NCBI GenBank assembly: GCA_946480925.1
Contig: CAMLLU010000023.1
Location: 12,637 to 76,636 of the forward strand
DNA: 64,000 bases
Source of the DNA: an uncultured Rivibacter sp.
GTDB taxonomy: Bacteria; Pseudomonadota; Gammaproteobacteria; Burkholderiales; Burkholderiaceae
Direction of reading: 5' to 3'
The translations under genes and the position numbers were made by a program. How positions within the stretch are numbered: position 1 is the first letter of the stretch; each line of letters begins with the position of its first letter. Below the pieces are notes generated by a model. That model did no database searches. It saw nothing but the letters and a program-made list of their open reading frames with translations, and was not told the origin of the DNA. Below are positions 24,697 through 33,349 of the stretch, piece after piece.

Positions 24697-24883
24697 GCAG
24701 TTCCTCTAGCTCTAACCTGTTCCAAGTGCCCGATTCTGCCCACCCCCACAACAGCCAACAACCACAACACCCCCGTCACCCCCACCCCCGACGCTACGCC
24801 CCTGCACAAATCAACAAGAGGCGGCGCTTCACGCGCGACGCCAGTCGGCGCACGGCCGCCTTGCAGCAGAGGATTCAACCAAG

Positions 24884-27800
24884 ATGTTCTTCCAGCGTTT
24901 GCTCGCGGGCCTGGTGGCCTTGCTGGCGCTTCATGCCACCGCGTGGGCTTCGGCCAACGGCGTGGTCATCAGCCAGGTCTACGGCGGCGGTGGCAACTCC
25001 GGCGCCACCTTGCGCAACGACTTCATCGAGCTGTTCAACGGCGGTTCCGCGCCGGTGAGCCTGGCCGGGTGGTCGGTGCAATATGCCTCCACCACCGGCG
25101 GCAGCTGGCAGAAGACAGACCTCACCGGCGTGACGCTGCAGCCGGGCCAGTACTACCTCGTGCAGCAGGCGCAGGGCACGGGCGGCACGCAGAACCTGCC
25201 CACGCCCGATGCGACCGGCACCATCCCGATGGCCGCAGGCGCCGGCAAGGTGGCGCTGGTCAATCACCAGACGCTGCTCACCGGCAGCGCGCCCAGCGGC
25301 TCGGCCATCATCGACTTCGTGGGCTATGGCCCGGGCACCAACGCCTTTGAAGGCGCGCCCACCACGAGCAACCTCTCGGCCACCACTGCGGCCCTGCGCG
25401 CTGCCAACGGCTGCACCGACACCGACAACAACGCGAGCGATTTCGCCACCGGCACGCCCGCGCCGCGCAACGGCGCTTCGCCGCTGGCGCCTTGCGGCGG
25501 CGTCAACCAGCCCATCAGCTTCAGCTGCCCGGCCGCCAATGCCGTGGCCGGCACGGCTTCGACCATGACCGTGAGCGCGAGCGACGTGGACGGCGTGGTC
25601 AACGGCGCCAGCGTCGTGGGCACGTGGCCCGAAGGCTTCACGCCCGGCGGCTTCACCGCCGCGGTGGCCGACGGTGGCACCGCCACGCAGCAGATCTCGG
25701 TGGCTTCCAACGTGGCGGCCGGCAGCTACAGCCTGCCGCTGCTGTGGAGCAACAACGAGGCGCAGACCGTGCAGTGCACGATCGCCGTCACTGTGTCGGG
25801 CATCACGCCCATCCCGGCCATCCAGGGCAATGGCGCCAGCAGCCCGCTCGCGGGCCAGGGCGTCACCACGCGCGGCGTGGTCACCAAGCTCAACAACAAC
25901 GGCTACTTCCTGCAAGACCCGGTGGGCGATGGCGACCCGATGACCTCCGACGGCATCTTCGTCTTCACGAGCAGCGCGCCCACCGTGGTGTTGGGCCAGC
26001 TGGTGCAGATTTCCGGCACGGTGACGGAGTTCAACACCGGTGCAGCAGGCAATGCCGACACGGCTGCCCACCCGGTGACCGAGCTCACCGCCACCAGCGG
26101 CCTGCAGGTGCTGGGCAGCGGCTATGCCATCGCGCCCACGCCGGTGACGCTGCCGGAAGTGGTGAACGACGAGCTCGAGCGCTTCGAAGGCATGCTGGTC
26201 ACGCTGCAGGGGCCGCTCACCGTGGCGCAGAACTATTTCGTCGGCCGCTTCGGCCAGCTCACACTGGCGGCCGGTGGCCGGCTCGAAACGCCCACCAACC
26301 GGCACCGCCCGGGCGCCGATGCCCTGGCGCTCGCCGATGAAAACGCGCGTCGCCGCATCGTCCTCGACGACGGCACCACGCTGCAGAACCCCAACCCCAC
26401 GCCTTATTTCGCGGCCGACAACACCGTGCGCGCGGGTGACACCACCGAGTCCGTCACAGGCGTGGTGGACTACGGCCTCGCCACCAGCAGCAACACGGGC
26501 TTCGGCGACTACAAGATCCACCCGACCGTGGCGCCCACGTTCACGCGTGTGAACCAGCGCACCACCGCGCCGGCGCCCGTGGGCGGCAACGTGAAGGTGG
26601 CCAGCGCCAACGTGCTGAACTACTTCACCACGCTCAACAACGGCAGCAACGTGTGCCCGCCCAGCAACACGGCCGACGACTGCCGTGGCGCCAACAGCAG
26701 CACCGAGTTCACGCGTCAGTGCACCAAGATCGTCGAGTCGCTGGCCGCCATCGACGCCGACGTCGTGGGGCTGATGGAGATGCAGAACAACGGCGCCACC
26801 GCGGTGCAGAACCTCGTGGATGCGCTGAATGCGAAAGTGGGCGCCGGCACCTACGCCCGCGTGCCCGACCCGGCCACTGGCACGGGCACCGACGCGATCA
26901 AGGTCGCGATGATCTACAAGCCGGGCCGGCTTTTGCTGCCGATGGCCTCGACCAGCGACACCAACGCCATCCACGACCGACCGCCGCTGGCGCAGGTGTT
27001 CACCGCGCCCAACGGCGAGCGCTTCGTGGTGGTGGTGAACCACTTCAAGTCCAAGGGCTGCGACGGTGCCGCCGGTGCCGACCTCGACCAGGGCGACCTG
27101 CAAGGCTGCTTCAACGCACGCCGCGCGCAGCAGGCCCAGGCACTGCGCAGCTTCATCCAGTCGGTGCAGGCCCAGGCCGCCACCAACGACGTGCTGGTGA
27201 TCGGCGACCTGAATGCCTATGCGCACGAAGACCCGGTGTTCGACCTCACGAGCGCCGGCTTCGTCGACGAGATCGGCCGCTACAACACGTTGGGCTATTC
27301 GTACGTGTTCGACGGCGCGGCCGGCCGGCTCGACCATGCGCTGAGCTCGCTGCCGCTGTCGTCCAAGGTCACTGGTGCGATCGAGTGGCACATCAACGGC
27401 GACGAGCCTTCGGTGATCGACTACAACCTCGAGTTCAAGCAGCCGGCCTGCGCCACCTGCGGGCCCGACTACTACACGGCCACGCCGTATCGCTCGTCCG
27501 ACCACGACCCGGTGGTGATTGGGCTTTCGATCTACAAGCACATCGACGGCACCGCGGGCCGCGACACGCTGGTGGGCACGGCCGGTGACGACGTGATCAC
27601 CGGCGGCGACGGCGCCGACACGCTGACCGGCGGCACCGGCCGCGACGTGTTCGCCTACCTCACGATGCGTGATGCAGGCGATGCCATCACCGACTTCGTG
27701 CCCGGCACCGACCGGCTCGACCTCACGGCGCTGCTCGCCTCCATCGGCGTGCAGCCGCAAGTGGCCCTGAGCCGCGGCATCGTGCGGCTGGTGGCCGGCG

Positions 27801-27925
27801 GTGGCGGCACGCTGGTGCAGATCGACACCGACGGCATGGCAGGCGCCGGCACGCCGCGCACGCTGGTTACGCTGCGTGGCGTGAGCCCGGCGCAGATCGT
27901 GGCCTCGCGTGACCTCGGCCTGTGA
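24884..27925 (+). CDS. ExeM/NucH-type extracellular nuclease with lamin-tail and RTX-like domains
   Basis: The 1013-residue protein has a signal peptide (FQRLLAGLVALLALHATAWA) and a lamin-tail domain (ISQVYGGGGNSGATLRNDFI, then ELFN, about 27-150). OB-fold-like repeats follow at about 300-540. An endonuclease/exonuclease/phosphatase domain spans about 560-885 (NVLNYFTTLNNG, VVVVNHFKSKGC, VLVIGDLNAYAHEDPV, SSDHDPVVIGLS). The C-terminus carries RTX-like GTAGDDVITGGDGADTLTGG and a type I secretion-like tail. It should degrade extracellular DNA. Having both a Sec signal and an RTX-type end is notable. No promoter was identified in the C-rich upstream stretch. Confidence 0.88.
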   Translation: MFFQRLLAGLVALLALHATAWASANGVVISQVYGGGGNSGATLRNDFIELFNGGSAPVSLAGWSVQYASTTGGSWQKTDLTGVTLQPGQYYLVQQAQGTGGTQNLPTPDATGTIPMAAGAGKVALVNHQTLLTGSAPSGSAIIDFVGYGPGTNAFEGAPTTSNLSATTAALRAANGCTDTDNNASDFATGTPAPRNGASPLAPCGGVNQPISFSCPAANAVAGTASTMTVSASDVDGVVNGASVVGTWPEGFTPGGFTAAVADGGTATQQISVASNVAAGSYSLPLLWSNNEAQTVQCTIAVTVSGITPIPAIQGNGASSPLAGQGVTTRGVVTKLNNNGYFLQDPVGDGDPMTSDGIFVFTSSAPTVVLGQLVQISGTVTEFNTGAAGNADTAAHPVTELTATSGLQVLGSGYAIAPTPVTLPEVVNDELERFEGMLVTLQGPLTVAQNYFVGRFGQLTLAAGGRLETPTNRHRPGADALALADENARRRIVLDDGTTLQNPNPTPYFAADNTVRAGDTTESVTGVVDYGLATSSNTGFGDYKIHPTVAPTFTRVNQRTTAPAPVGGNVKVASANVLNYFTTLNNGSNVCPPSNTADDCRGANSSTEFTRQCTKIVESLAAIDADVVGLMEMQNNGATAVQNLVDALNAKVGAGTYARVPDPATGTGTDAIKVAMIYKPGRLLLPMASTSDTNAIHDRPPLAQVFTAPNGERFVVVVNHFKSKGCDGAAGADLDQGDLQGCFNARRAQQAQALRSFIQSVQAQAATNDVLVIGDLNAYAHEDPVFDLTSAGFVDEIGRYNTLGYSYVFDGAAGRLDHALSSLPLSSKVTGAIEWHINGDEPSVIDYNLEFKQPACATCGPDYYTATPYRSSDHDPVVIGLSIYKHIDGTAGRDTLVGTAGDDVITGGDGADTLTGGTGRDVFAYLTMRDAGDAITDFVPGTDRLDLTALLASIGVQPQVALSRGIVRLVAGGGGTLVQIDTDGMAGAGTPRTLVTLRGVSPAQIVASRDLGL

Positions 27926-27957
27926 CGGCCGGCTTGCATGGAATGCGAAAGATCATG

Positions 27958-28085
27958 ATGAACAAGACCTTCGTTCCCCTCGCGATGGCGGCCGTGCTCG
28001 GCACTGCGGGCACCGCTGCACAGGCACAGATCGTCAACGGTGATTTCGACAACGGCCTGGCGGGCTGGAGTCCTACGTCGGGCTT
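27958..28085 (+). pseudogene. N-terminal stub of a secreted PEP-CTERM-like protein
   Basis: From the ATG at 27958 a signal peptide (MNKTFVPLAMAAVLGTAGTA, then AQA) and the first mature residues (QIVNGDFDNGLAGW) are typical of PEP-CTERM proteins. After about 40 codons the frame loses all resemblance to a protein and runs antisense into the next gene. The rest of the gene is missing. Confidence 0.55.
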
Positions 28086-28129
28086 GCTTCTGGCGGCCTC
28101 GACCCCGATCCCTCCAACGCGGCTCGGGC

Positions 28130-28762
28130 TCAGGCGTTGCTGCCGTTGCGGCGGCGCAGGAAGCCCAGCGCGCCCACGCCGGCCAGCAGCATGGCAATGG
28201 GGCCGGGCTCGGGCACCGGTGCGAGCGAGAACACGCCGGAATACGCACCACCGTTGGTGCCGGTGATGTTGCCGCGCACTTCGAGCACGTAGCTGCCCGA
28301 GCCCAGCGTCACCAGTGCGATCACCTGCACGTCGCCGTCTCCACCCGAGGCCACGAGGTCGCGCGAGCTCCAGGCCTGGATGAGTGCCGGGCCAGCGGGG
28401 CCGGTGGTCGTGGTGGCCAGCGTGCCGCTGTACAGCCGCACCTGCAGGTCGCTGATGTCGAGCATCGAACCCAGGTCGATGGTGGCCGTGATGGAGCTGA
28501 ACGACGAGCCCGAGATCACGAAGGCGTGGTCGTCGTAGAAGCGGTCGGTGGCCAGCACCGTGCCCGGCACGCCGGCGAGCTGCAGTCCGGCCTGGTTCAG
28601 GTCGAAGTCGTGGAAGGCATGCCCGTAGAAGCGGGCGACGGGCTGCGTGAACGTACCGAGGTCATAAGCCCAGGTCACGATGTCGACCGCCTTCGCCTGC
28701 ATGGCCGCGCACGGGGCGGAAGTCAACAGGGCGGCCGCCAGGGGCCGGAAACGCGAACGCAT
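28130..28762 (-). CDS. PEP-CTERM sorting-domain protein
   Basis: The 210-residue protein has a signal peptide and a beta-rich middle. Its C-terminal sorting signal is VPEP followed by a hydrophobic helix and Arg cluster (PIAMLLAGVGALGFLRRRNG). Exosortase recognises such tails and the proteins are exported with exopolysaccharide. The ATG at 28762 is chosen for its signal peptide (MRSRFRPLAAALLTSAPCAA). No exosortase gene is in the window. Confidence 0.8.
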   Translation of the reverse strand: MRSRFRPLAAALLTSAPCAAMQAKAVDIVTWAYDLGTFTQPVARFYGHAFHDFDLNQAGLQLAGVPGTVLATDRFYDDHAFVISGSSFSSITATIDLGSMLDISDLQVRLYSGTLATTTTGPAGPALIQAWSSRDLVASGGDGDVQVIALVTLGSGSYVLEVRGNITGTNGGAYSGVFSLAPVPEPGPIAMLLAGVGALGFLRRRNGSNA

Positions 28763-28974
28763 GAGGCTGCTCCTTGCCAGGGTTGTGTCGTGACCGGCCG
28801 CTGCGCCCCCGCGCAGGCGGCATGCCGGAATCTCCACCCGCAAGGCTAGGGGGCGTGCGTGTCGCCGCAAGGGCACGCAGGGCGTGGCGGCATAGGCTGT
28901 TCGGCGCTGTGGCTGCGTGTGTGTGCCTGCGCGGGAGCAGCGGTGAGCATGAGGGCTGCCCGGTCACCCTGTGT

Positions 28975-29901
28975 TCACGGGCCGAGCCACCTGGCGGGCC
29001 AGCTGCCGCTGGCCACCATGCCGTGGATCACCTCGCGCACCAGCCCCGTGACGGCGGCGCAGGCCGGCGTGGTGGGGCGCGTCACGCTGGTGGCGCAGAC
29101 CACGCGGCGCGTCATCCCGGGGCTGTCGATGATGGCTGCGTGCAGGCGCGAAGCCGCCGTTTCCTCGGCCACCGCGCCTAGCGGCAGGATGGTGCTGCCC
29201 AGGCCTGCTTCGACGGCGCGCTTCACGTTCGGCAGCGACTCGACCTCGGCCACCACGTTCAGCGTGAGCCCCTGTGCGGCGCAGGCGTCGTCGATGATGC
29301 GGCGCAGGCCGTGCTCGTGCCCGGGCAGGATGAGCGGCCAGCCCGCCAGCCGTGCCAGCGAGACGCGCTTGCCGGCCCGTGGGCCCTTGGGAGCGCTCAC
29401 GAGCGCGAGCTTCTCGTCGAGCAGCGGCTGCTTGGCCAGGCCCGCTTCGGGTTCGCTGCCGTACAGCACGGCAAGGTCGAGCCGGCCGGACTGCAGCCAT
29501 TCGTGCAGGAAGCCGCTGTAGGCCTCCACGACCTTGGGCCGCACCTGCGGAAGCCGCTCGCGGCAGGCGCGCAGGATGGGCACGGTGGCCGCCAGCGCCA
29601 CCGTGGTGGGCAGCCCGATGACGACCTCGCCATGCGGCACGGCCGAGGCCTCGCGCACCGCCTGGCGCGCGCGTTCCACGTCGGCCAGCACCACCTTGGC
29701 ATGTTCGAGGAACACCTTGCCCGCTCCGGTGAGCGCCATGCCGCGGCTCGAGCGCTCGAACAGCTGGGCGCCCACTTCTTCTTCGAGCGCCGAGATCTGC
29801 TGCCCGAGCGCGGGCTGCGCCACGTGCAGGCGGCTCGACGCCTTGAGCAGGCTGCCCGCTTCGCTGACGCCGATGAAGTAGCGCAGTTGGCGCAGTTCCA
29901 T
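28975..29901 (-). CDS. LysR-family regulator of the itaconate-type operon
   Basis: The 308-residue protein has the LysR helix-turn-helix (MELRQLRYFIGVSEAGSLLK, ASSRLHVAQPALGQQISALE) and a substrate-binding effector domain. It is divergent from a hydratase/dehydrogenase/CoA transferase/lyase operon, the same arrangement as RipR and its itaconate genes in Pseudomonas aeruginosa. The effector is probably a pathway intermediate. Confidence 0.85.
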   Translation of the reverse strand: MELRQLRYFIGVSEAGSLLKASSRLHVAQPALGQQISALEEEVGAQLFERSSRGMALTGAGKVFLEHAKVVLADVERARQAVREASAVPHGEVVIGLPTTVALAATVPILRACRERLPQVRPKVVEAYSGFLHEWLQSGRLDLAVLYGSEPEAGLAKQPLLDEKLALVSAPKGPRAGKRVSLARLAGWPLILPGHEHGLRRIIDDACAAQGLTLNVVAEVESLPNVKRAVEAGLGSTILPLGAVAEETAASRLHAAIIDSPGMTRRVVCATSVTRPTTPACAAVTGLVREVIHGMVASGSWPARWLGP

Positions 29902-29913
29902 GTGTCTGGTTTG

Positions 29914-29974
29914 GCTAGGGCCTGTTAACGCTATTTGGAGCGTGAGGCTCCAAATAGCGTTAACAGGCCCTAGC
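29914..29974. repeat. perfect 28-bp inverted repeat hairpin
   Basis: Arms 29914-29941 and 29947-29974 are exact reverse complements around the loop GTGAG. The arm contains GGGCCTGTTAACG and CTATTTGG. It lies 12 bp before the LysR gene start and is about 150 bp upstream of the hydratase gene. There is no T-run on either side, so it is not a simple terminator. It looks like a mobile palindromic unit. Confidence 0.85.
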
Positions 29975-30121
29975 TGATTGACGTATAGCCGATAGCTGGA
30001 ATCAGTATTTCACAGATACCGGCGTGCTGACCAGAATGGATCGGCAAGGGCAGGCACCGCCAATGCACGCCATGCAAGCCAATGCACACCGGGCAGGCGG
30101 GCCCCACGCAAGGAGACCACC

Positions 30122-30973
30122 ATGGCGATGGACATCGAATCGTTGCGCAGCTGGGTCGGCCGCGCCGAGACGTCGGAAGACGTCGTCACGCTCACGCCGC
30201 TGCGCGCCCTGAGCGCCACGCTCGACCGCGACGACCCCCCGCCCGTGGCGGGCGACCCCATTCCCCCGTGCTGGCACTGGCTCTACTTCCTGCCGGTGCA
30301 CCGCCAGTCCGAGATCGGGCCGGACGGTCACGCCAGGCGCGGCGGCTTCCTGCCGCCGGTGCCGCTGCCGCGGCGCATGTGGGCCGGCAGCCGCCTGGAG
30401 TTCGTGGCGCCCGTGCGGGCCGGGCAGACGATTTCGCGCATCTCGCGCATCACCGACGTGCGCCTGAAGGAGGGGCGCACCGGGCCGCTGGTGTTCGTGA
30501 ACGTGCGGCACGAGATCAGCGCCGAAGGGCGGCTGGCCATCACCGACGAGCACGACGTCGTCTACCGCGAGCTGCCGCAGCCCGGCGAGCCGGCGCCTGC
30601 GGGTGTGTCCGCGCCGGGCGACGCGCAATGGACGCGCCGCATCGAACCCGACGACGTGCTGCTGTTCCGCTATTCGGCGCTCACCTTCAACGGCCACCGC
30701 ATCCACTACGACCGCCGCTACGTCACCGAGGTCGAGGGCTACCCGGGGCTCATCGTGCACGGCCCGCTCATCGCCACGCTGCTGCTCGACCTGCTGCGCC
30801 GCGAACTCCCCGATGCGCGGGTGACGGGCTTCTCGTTCCGCGCGATGAAGCCGTTGTTCGACGTGGCTCCGTTCGAGGTGTGCGGCCGCCGCGAAGGCGA
30901 ACACGCCGTGAAGCTGTGGGCCCGCACGCCCGAAGGCCACGTGGCCATGGAAGCCGGCGCGACGCTGGGTTGA
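30122..30973 (+). CDS. itaconyl-CoA hydratase-like MaoC/FAS1-type dehydratase
   Basis: The 283-residue protein has an N-terminal half-hotdog (GFLPPVPLPRRMWAGSRLEF) and a C-terminal hotdog with the hydratase signature (FRYSALTFNGHRIHYDRRYV, then EGYPGLIVHGPL). Relatives hydrate mesaconyl-C4-CoA or itaconyl-CoA to citramalyl-CoA. Its place as first gene of a hydratase, dehydrogenase, CoA transferase and lyase operon favours itaconyl-CoA. A good AAGGAG precedes the ATG. Confidence 0.75.
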   Translation: MAMDIESLRSWVGRAETSEDVVTLTPLRALSATLDRDDPPPVAGDPIPPCWHWLYFLPVHRQSEIGPDGHARRGGFLPPVPLPRRMWAGSRLEFVAPVRAGQTISRISRITDVRLKEGRTGPLVFVNVRHEISAEGRLAITDEHDVVYRELPQPGEPAPAGVSAPGDAQWTRRIEPDDVLLFRYSALTFNGHRIHYDRRYVTEVEGYPGLIVHGPLIATLLLDLLRRELPDARVTGFSFRAMKPLFDVAPFEVCGRREGEHAVKLWARTPEGHVAMEAGATLG

Positions 30974-30992
30974 ACCGCACGAGGAGACGACC

Positions 30993-32153
30993 ATGCTGAA
31001 CGAAGCCGACGAACACCAGGAGATCCGCGACGCCGTGCGGCACCTGTGCAGCCAGTTCCCGGACGAATACTTCCGCGAGGTCGACGAGCAGCGCGCCTAC
31101 CCCGAGAGGTTCGTCGATGCGCTCATGGAGGCCGGCTGGCTGGCCGCGATGATCCCCGAGGAATACGGCGGCACCGGCCTGGGCCTCACGGCGGCCACCG
31201 TGATCATGGAAGAGATCAACCGCTCGGGCGGCAACTCCGGCGCCGTGCACGGCCAGATGTACAACATGGGCACGCTGCTGCGCAGCGGCAGCAAGGCCCA
31301 GAAAGAGAAGTACCTGCCGGGCATCGCCGCAGGCAGGCTGCGCATCCAGTCGATGGCGGTGACCGAGCCCACCACCGGCACCGACACCACGAAGATCAAG
31401 ACCACCGCCGTCAGGAAGGGCGACCGCTACGTCGTCAACGGCCAGAAGGTGTGGATCTCGCGCGTGCAGCATTCCGACCTGATGATCCTGCTGGCGCGCA
31501 CCACGCCGCTGGCCGAGGTGAAGAAGAAGTCCGAGGGCATGTCGATCTTCATCGTCGACCTGCGCCAGGCCATCGGCCACGGCCTCACGGTGCGGCCCAT
31601 CAAGAACCTCGTGAACCACGAGACCAACGAGCTCTTCTTCGAGAACCTCGAGATCCCCGCGGAGAACCTGATCGGCGAGGAAGGCCAGGGCTTCAGGTAC
31701 ATCCTCGACGGGCTGAACGCCGAGCGCACGCTCATCGCGGCCGAATGCATCGGCGACGGCTACTGGTTCATCGAGCGCGCCACGAAGTACGCCAACGAGC
31801 GCATCGTGTTCGACCGGCCGATCGGCAAGAACCAGGGCGTGCAGTTCCCCATTGCCGATGCCTGCATCGAAGTGGAGGCGGCCAACCTCATGCGCTTCGA
31901 AGCCGCCCGTCGTTTCGACGCGAACCAGCCCTGCGGCGCGCAGGCCAACATGGCGAAGTACCTGGCCGCCAAGGCCTCGTGGGAGGCTGCCAACGTGTGC
32001 ATGCAGACGCACGGCGGCTTCGGCTTCGCGAACGAATACGACATCGAGCGCAAGTTCCGCGAAACGCGCCTGTACCAGGTGGCGCCCATCTCCACCAACC
32101 TCATCTACGCCTACGTGGCCGAGCACGTGCTCGGGCTGCCGCGCAGCTTCTGA
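30993..32153 (+). CDS. acyl-CoA dehydrogenase
   Basis: The 386-residue flavoprotein has the family motifs: MAVTEPTTGTDTTKIKTTAV for FAD/substrate binding, and QTHGGFGFANEYDIERKFRE near the C-terminus. The catalytic Glu is not securely placed by eye. In the P. aeruginosa itaconate cluster an acyl-CoA dehydrogenase occupies the same place, although its step in the pathway is unclear. It follows the hydratase by 19 bp. Confidence 0.88.
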   Translation: MLNEADEHQEIRDAVRHLCSQFPDEYFREVDEQRAYPERFVDALMEAGWLAAMIPEEYGGTGLGLTAATVIMEEINRSGGNSGAVHGQMYNMGTLLRSGSKAQKEKYLPGIAAGRLRIQSMAVTEPTTGTDTTKIKTTAVRKGDRYVVNGQKVWISRVQHSDLMILLARTTPLAEVKKKSEGMSIFIVDLRQAIGHGLTVRPIKNLVNHETNELFFENLEIPAENLIGEEGQGFRYILDGLNAERTLIAAECIGDGYWFIERATKYANERIVFDRPIGKNQGVQFPIADACIEVEAANLMRFEAARRFDANQPCGAQANMAKYLAAKASWEAANVCMQTHGGFGFANEYDIERKFRETRLYQVAPISTNLIYAYVAEHVLGLPRSF

Positions 32154-32167
32154 ACGAGGAGACCTCC

Positions 32168-33349
32168 ATGGTGCGCCCGCTCGACGGCATCACCGTCGTC
32201 ACGCTCGAACACGCCATCGCCGCGCCGTTCTGCACGCGGCAGCTCGCCGACCTGGGCGCGCGCGTCATCAAGATCGAGCGGCCCGGCAGCGGCGACTTCG
32301 CGCGCGCCTACGACGAGCGCGTGCGCGGCCTCGCTTCGCATTTCGTGTGGACCAACCGCTCGAAGGAAAGCCTCACGCTCGACGTGAAGCACCCCCAGGC
32401 GCAGCAGGTGCTGGCCCGGCTGCTGGAAGGCGCCGACGTGCTGGTGCAGAACCTCGCGCCCGGTGCCGCGGCGCGGCTGGGCCTGTCGTTCGAGGCCTTG
32501 CATGAGAAGCACCCGCGCCTGGTCGTCTGCGACATCTCGGGCTACGGCAGCGACGGCCCCTACCGCGACAAGAAGGCCTACGACCTCCTGATCCAGAGCG
32601 AGTCGGGCTTCCTGTCCGTGACCGGCACGCCGGAAGACCCGGTGAAGGCGGGCTGCTCCATCGCCGACATCGCCGCCGGCATGTACGCCTACACGAACAT
32701 CCTGGCGGCCCTGCTGCAGCGGGGCAAGACGGGCAGGGGCAGCCGCATCGACGTCTCCATGCTCGAGAGCATGGCCGAGTGGATGAGCTATCCGCTGTAC
32801 TACGCCTTCGACGGGGCCGAGCCGCCGCCGCGCGCGGGTGCGGCGCACGCGACGATCTACCCCTACGGGCCTTTCCCGGCCGGCGACGGGCGCACCGTGA
32901 TGCTGGGCCTGCAGAACGAGCGTGAATGGGGCGTGTTCTGCAACCAGGTGCTGCGCCAGCCGCAGCTCGCCAGCGACGAGCGCTTCGCATCGAACTCGAA
33001 GCGCACGGCCAGCCGCGAAGCGCTGCGCACGATCATCGTCGAAGCGTTCGCGTCGCTCACGGCCGACGAGGTGATGCAGCGGCTGGACGAGGCTCAAATC
33101 GCCAACGCGCGCGTGAACGACATGCACGACGTGTGGAAGCACCCGCAGCTCGAAGCGCGCGCACGCTGGGCCGAAGTGCCCACGCCGAGCGGCCCCATAC
33201 CGGCGCTGCTGCCACCGGGCCGGACCGACGCCTATGCACCGCGCATGGATGCCGTGCCGGCCCTGGGCCAGCACACCGAGGCCATCCTGCGTGAGCTGGG
33301 CTGGCCTGCCGAGGCCATCGGCGCGATGCGCAGCGACGGCGCCATCTGA
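32168..33349 (+). CDS. CaiB/BaiF-family itaconate CoA-transferase candidate
   Basis: The 393-residue class III CoA transferase has the N-terminal motif LEHAIAAPFCTRQLADLGA, the catalytic Asp in KKAYDLLIQSESGFLSVTG, and TGRGSRIDVSMLESM. Itaconate activation with succinyl-CoA is inferred from the operon: hydratase and citramalyl-CoA lyase flank it. The stop overlaps the lyase start by one base. Confidence 0.8.
   Translation: MVRPLDGITVVTLEHAIAAPFCTRQLADLGARVIKIERPGSGDFARAYDERVRGLASHFVWTNRSKESLTLDVKHPQAQQVLARLLEGADVLVQNLAPGAAARLGLSFEALHEKHPRLVVCDISGYGSDGPYRDKKAYDLLIQSESGFLSVTGTPEDPVKAGCSIADIAAGMYAYTNILAALLQRGKTGRGSRIDVSMLESMAEWMSYPLYYAFDGAEPPPRAGAAHATIYPYGPFPAGDGRTVMLGLQNEREWGVFCNQVLRQPQLASDERFASNSKRTASREALRTIIVEAFASLTADEVMQRLDEAQIANARVNDMHDVWKHPQLEARARWAEVPTPSGPIPALLPPGRTDAYAPRMDAVPALGQHTEAILRELGWPAEAIGAMRSDGAI

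Noticed and set aside
24875..27760. A 961-codon minus-strand open frame
   Set aside because: It is the antisense shadow of the secreted nuclease gene; GC-rich codon bias keeps the opposite frame open. No domain or signal is seen.
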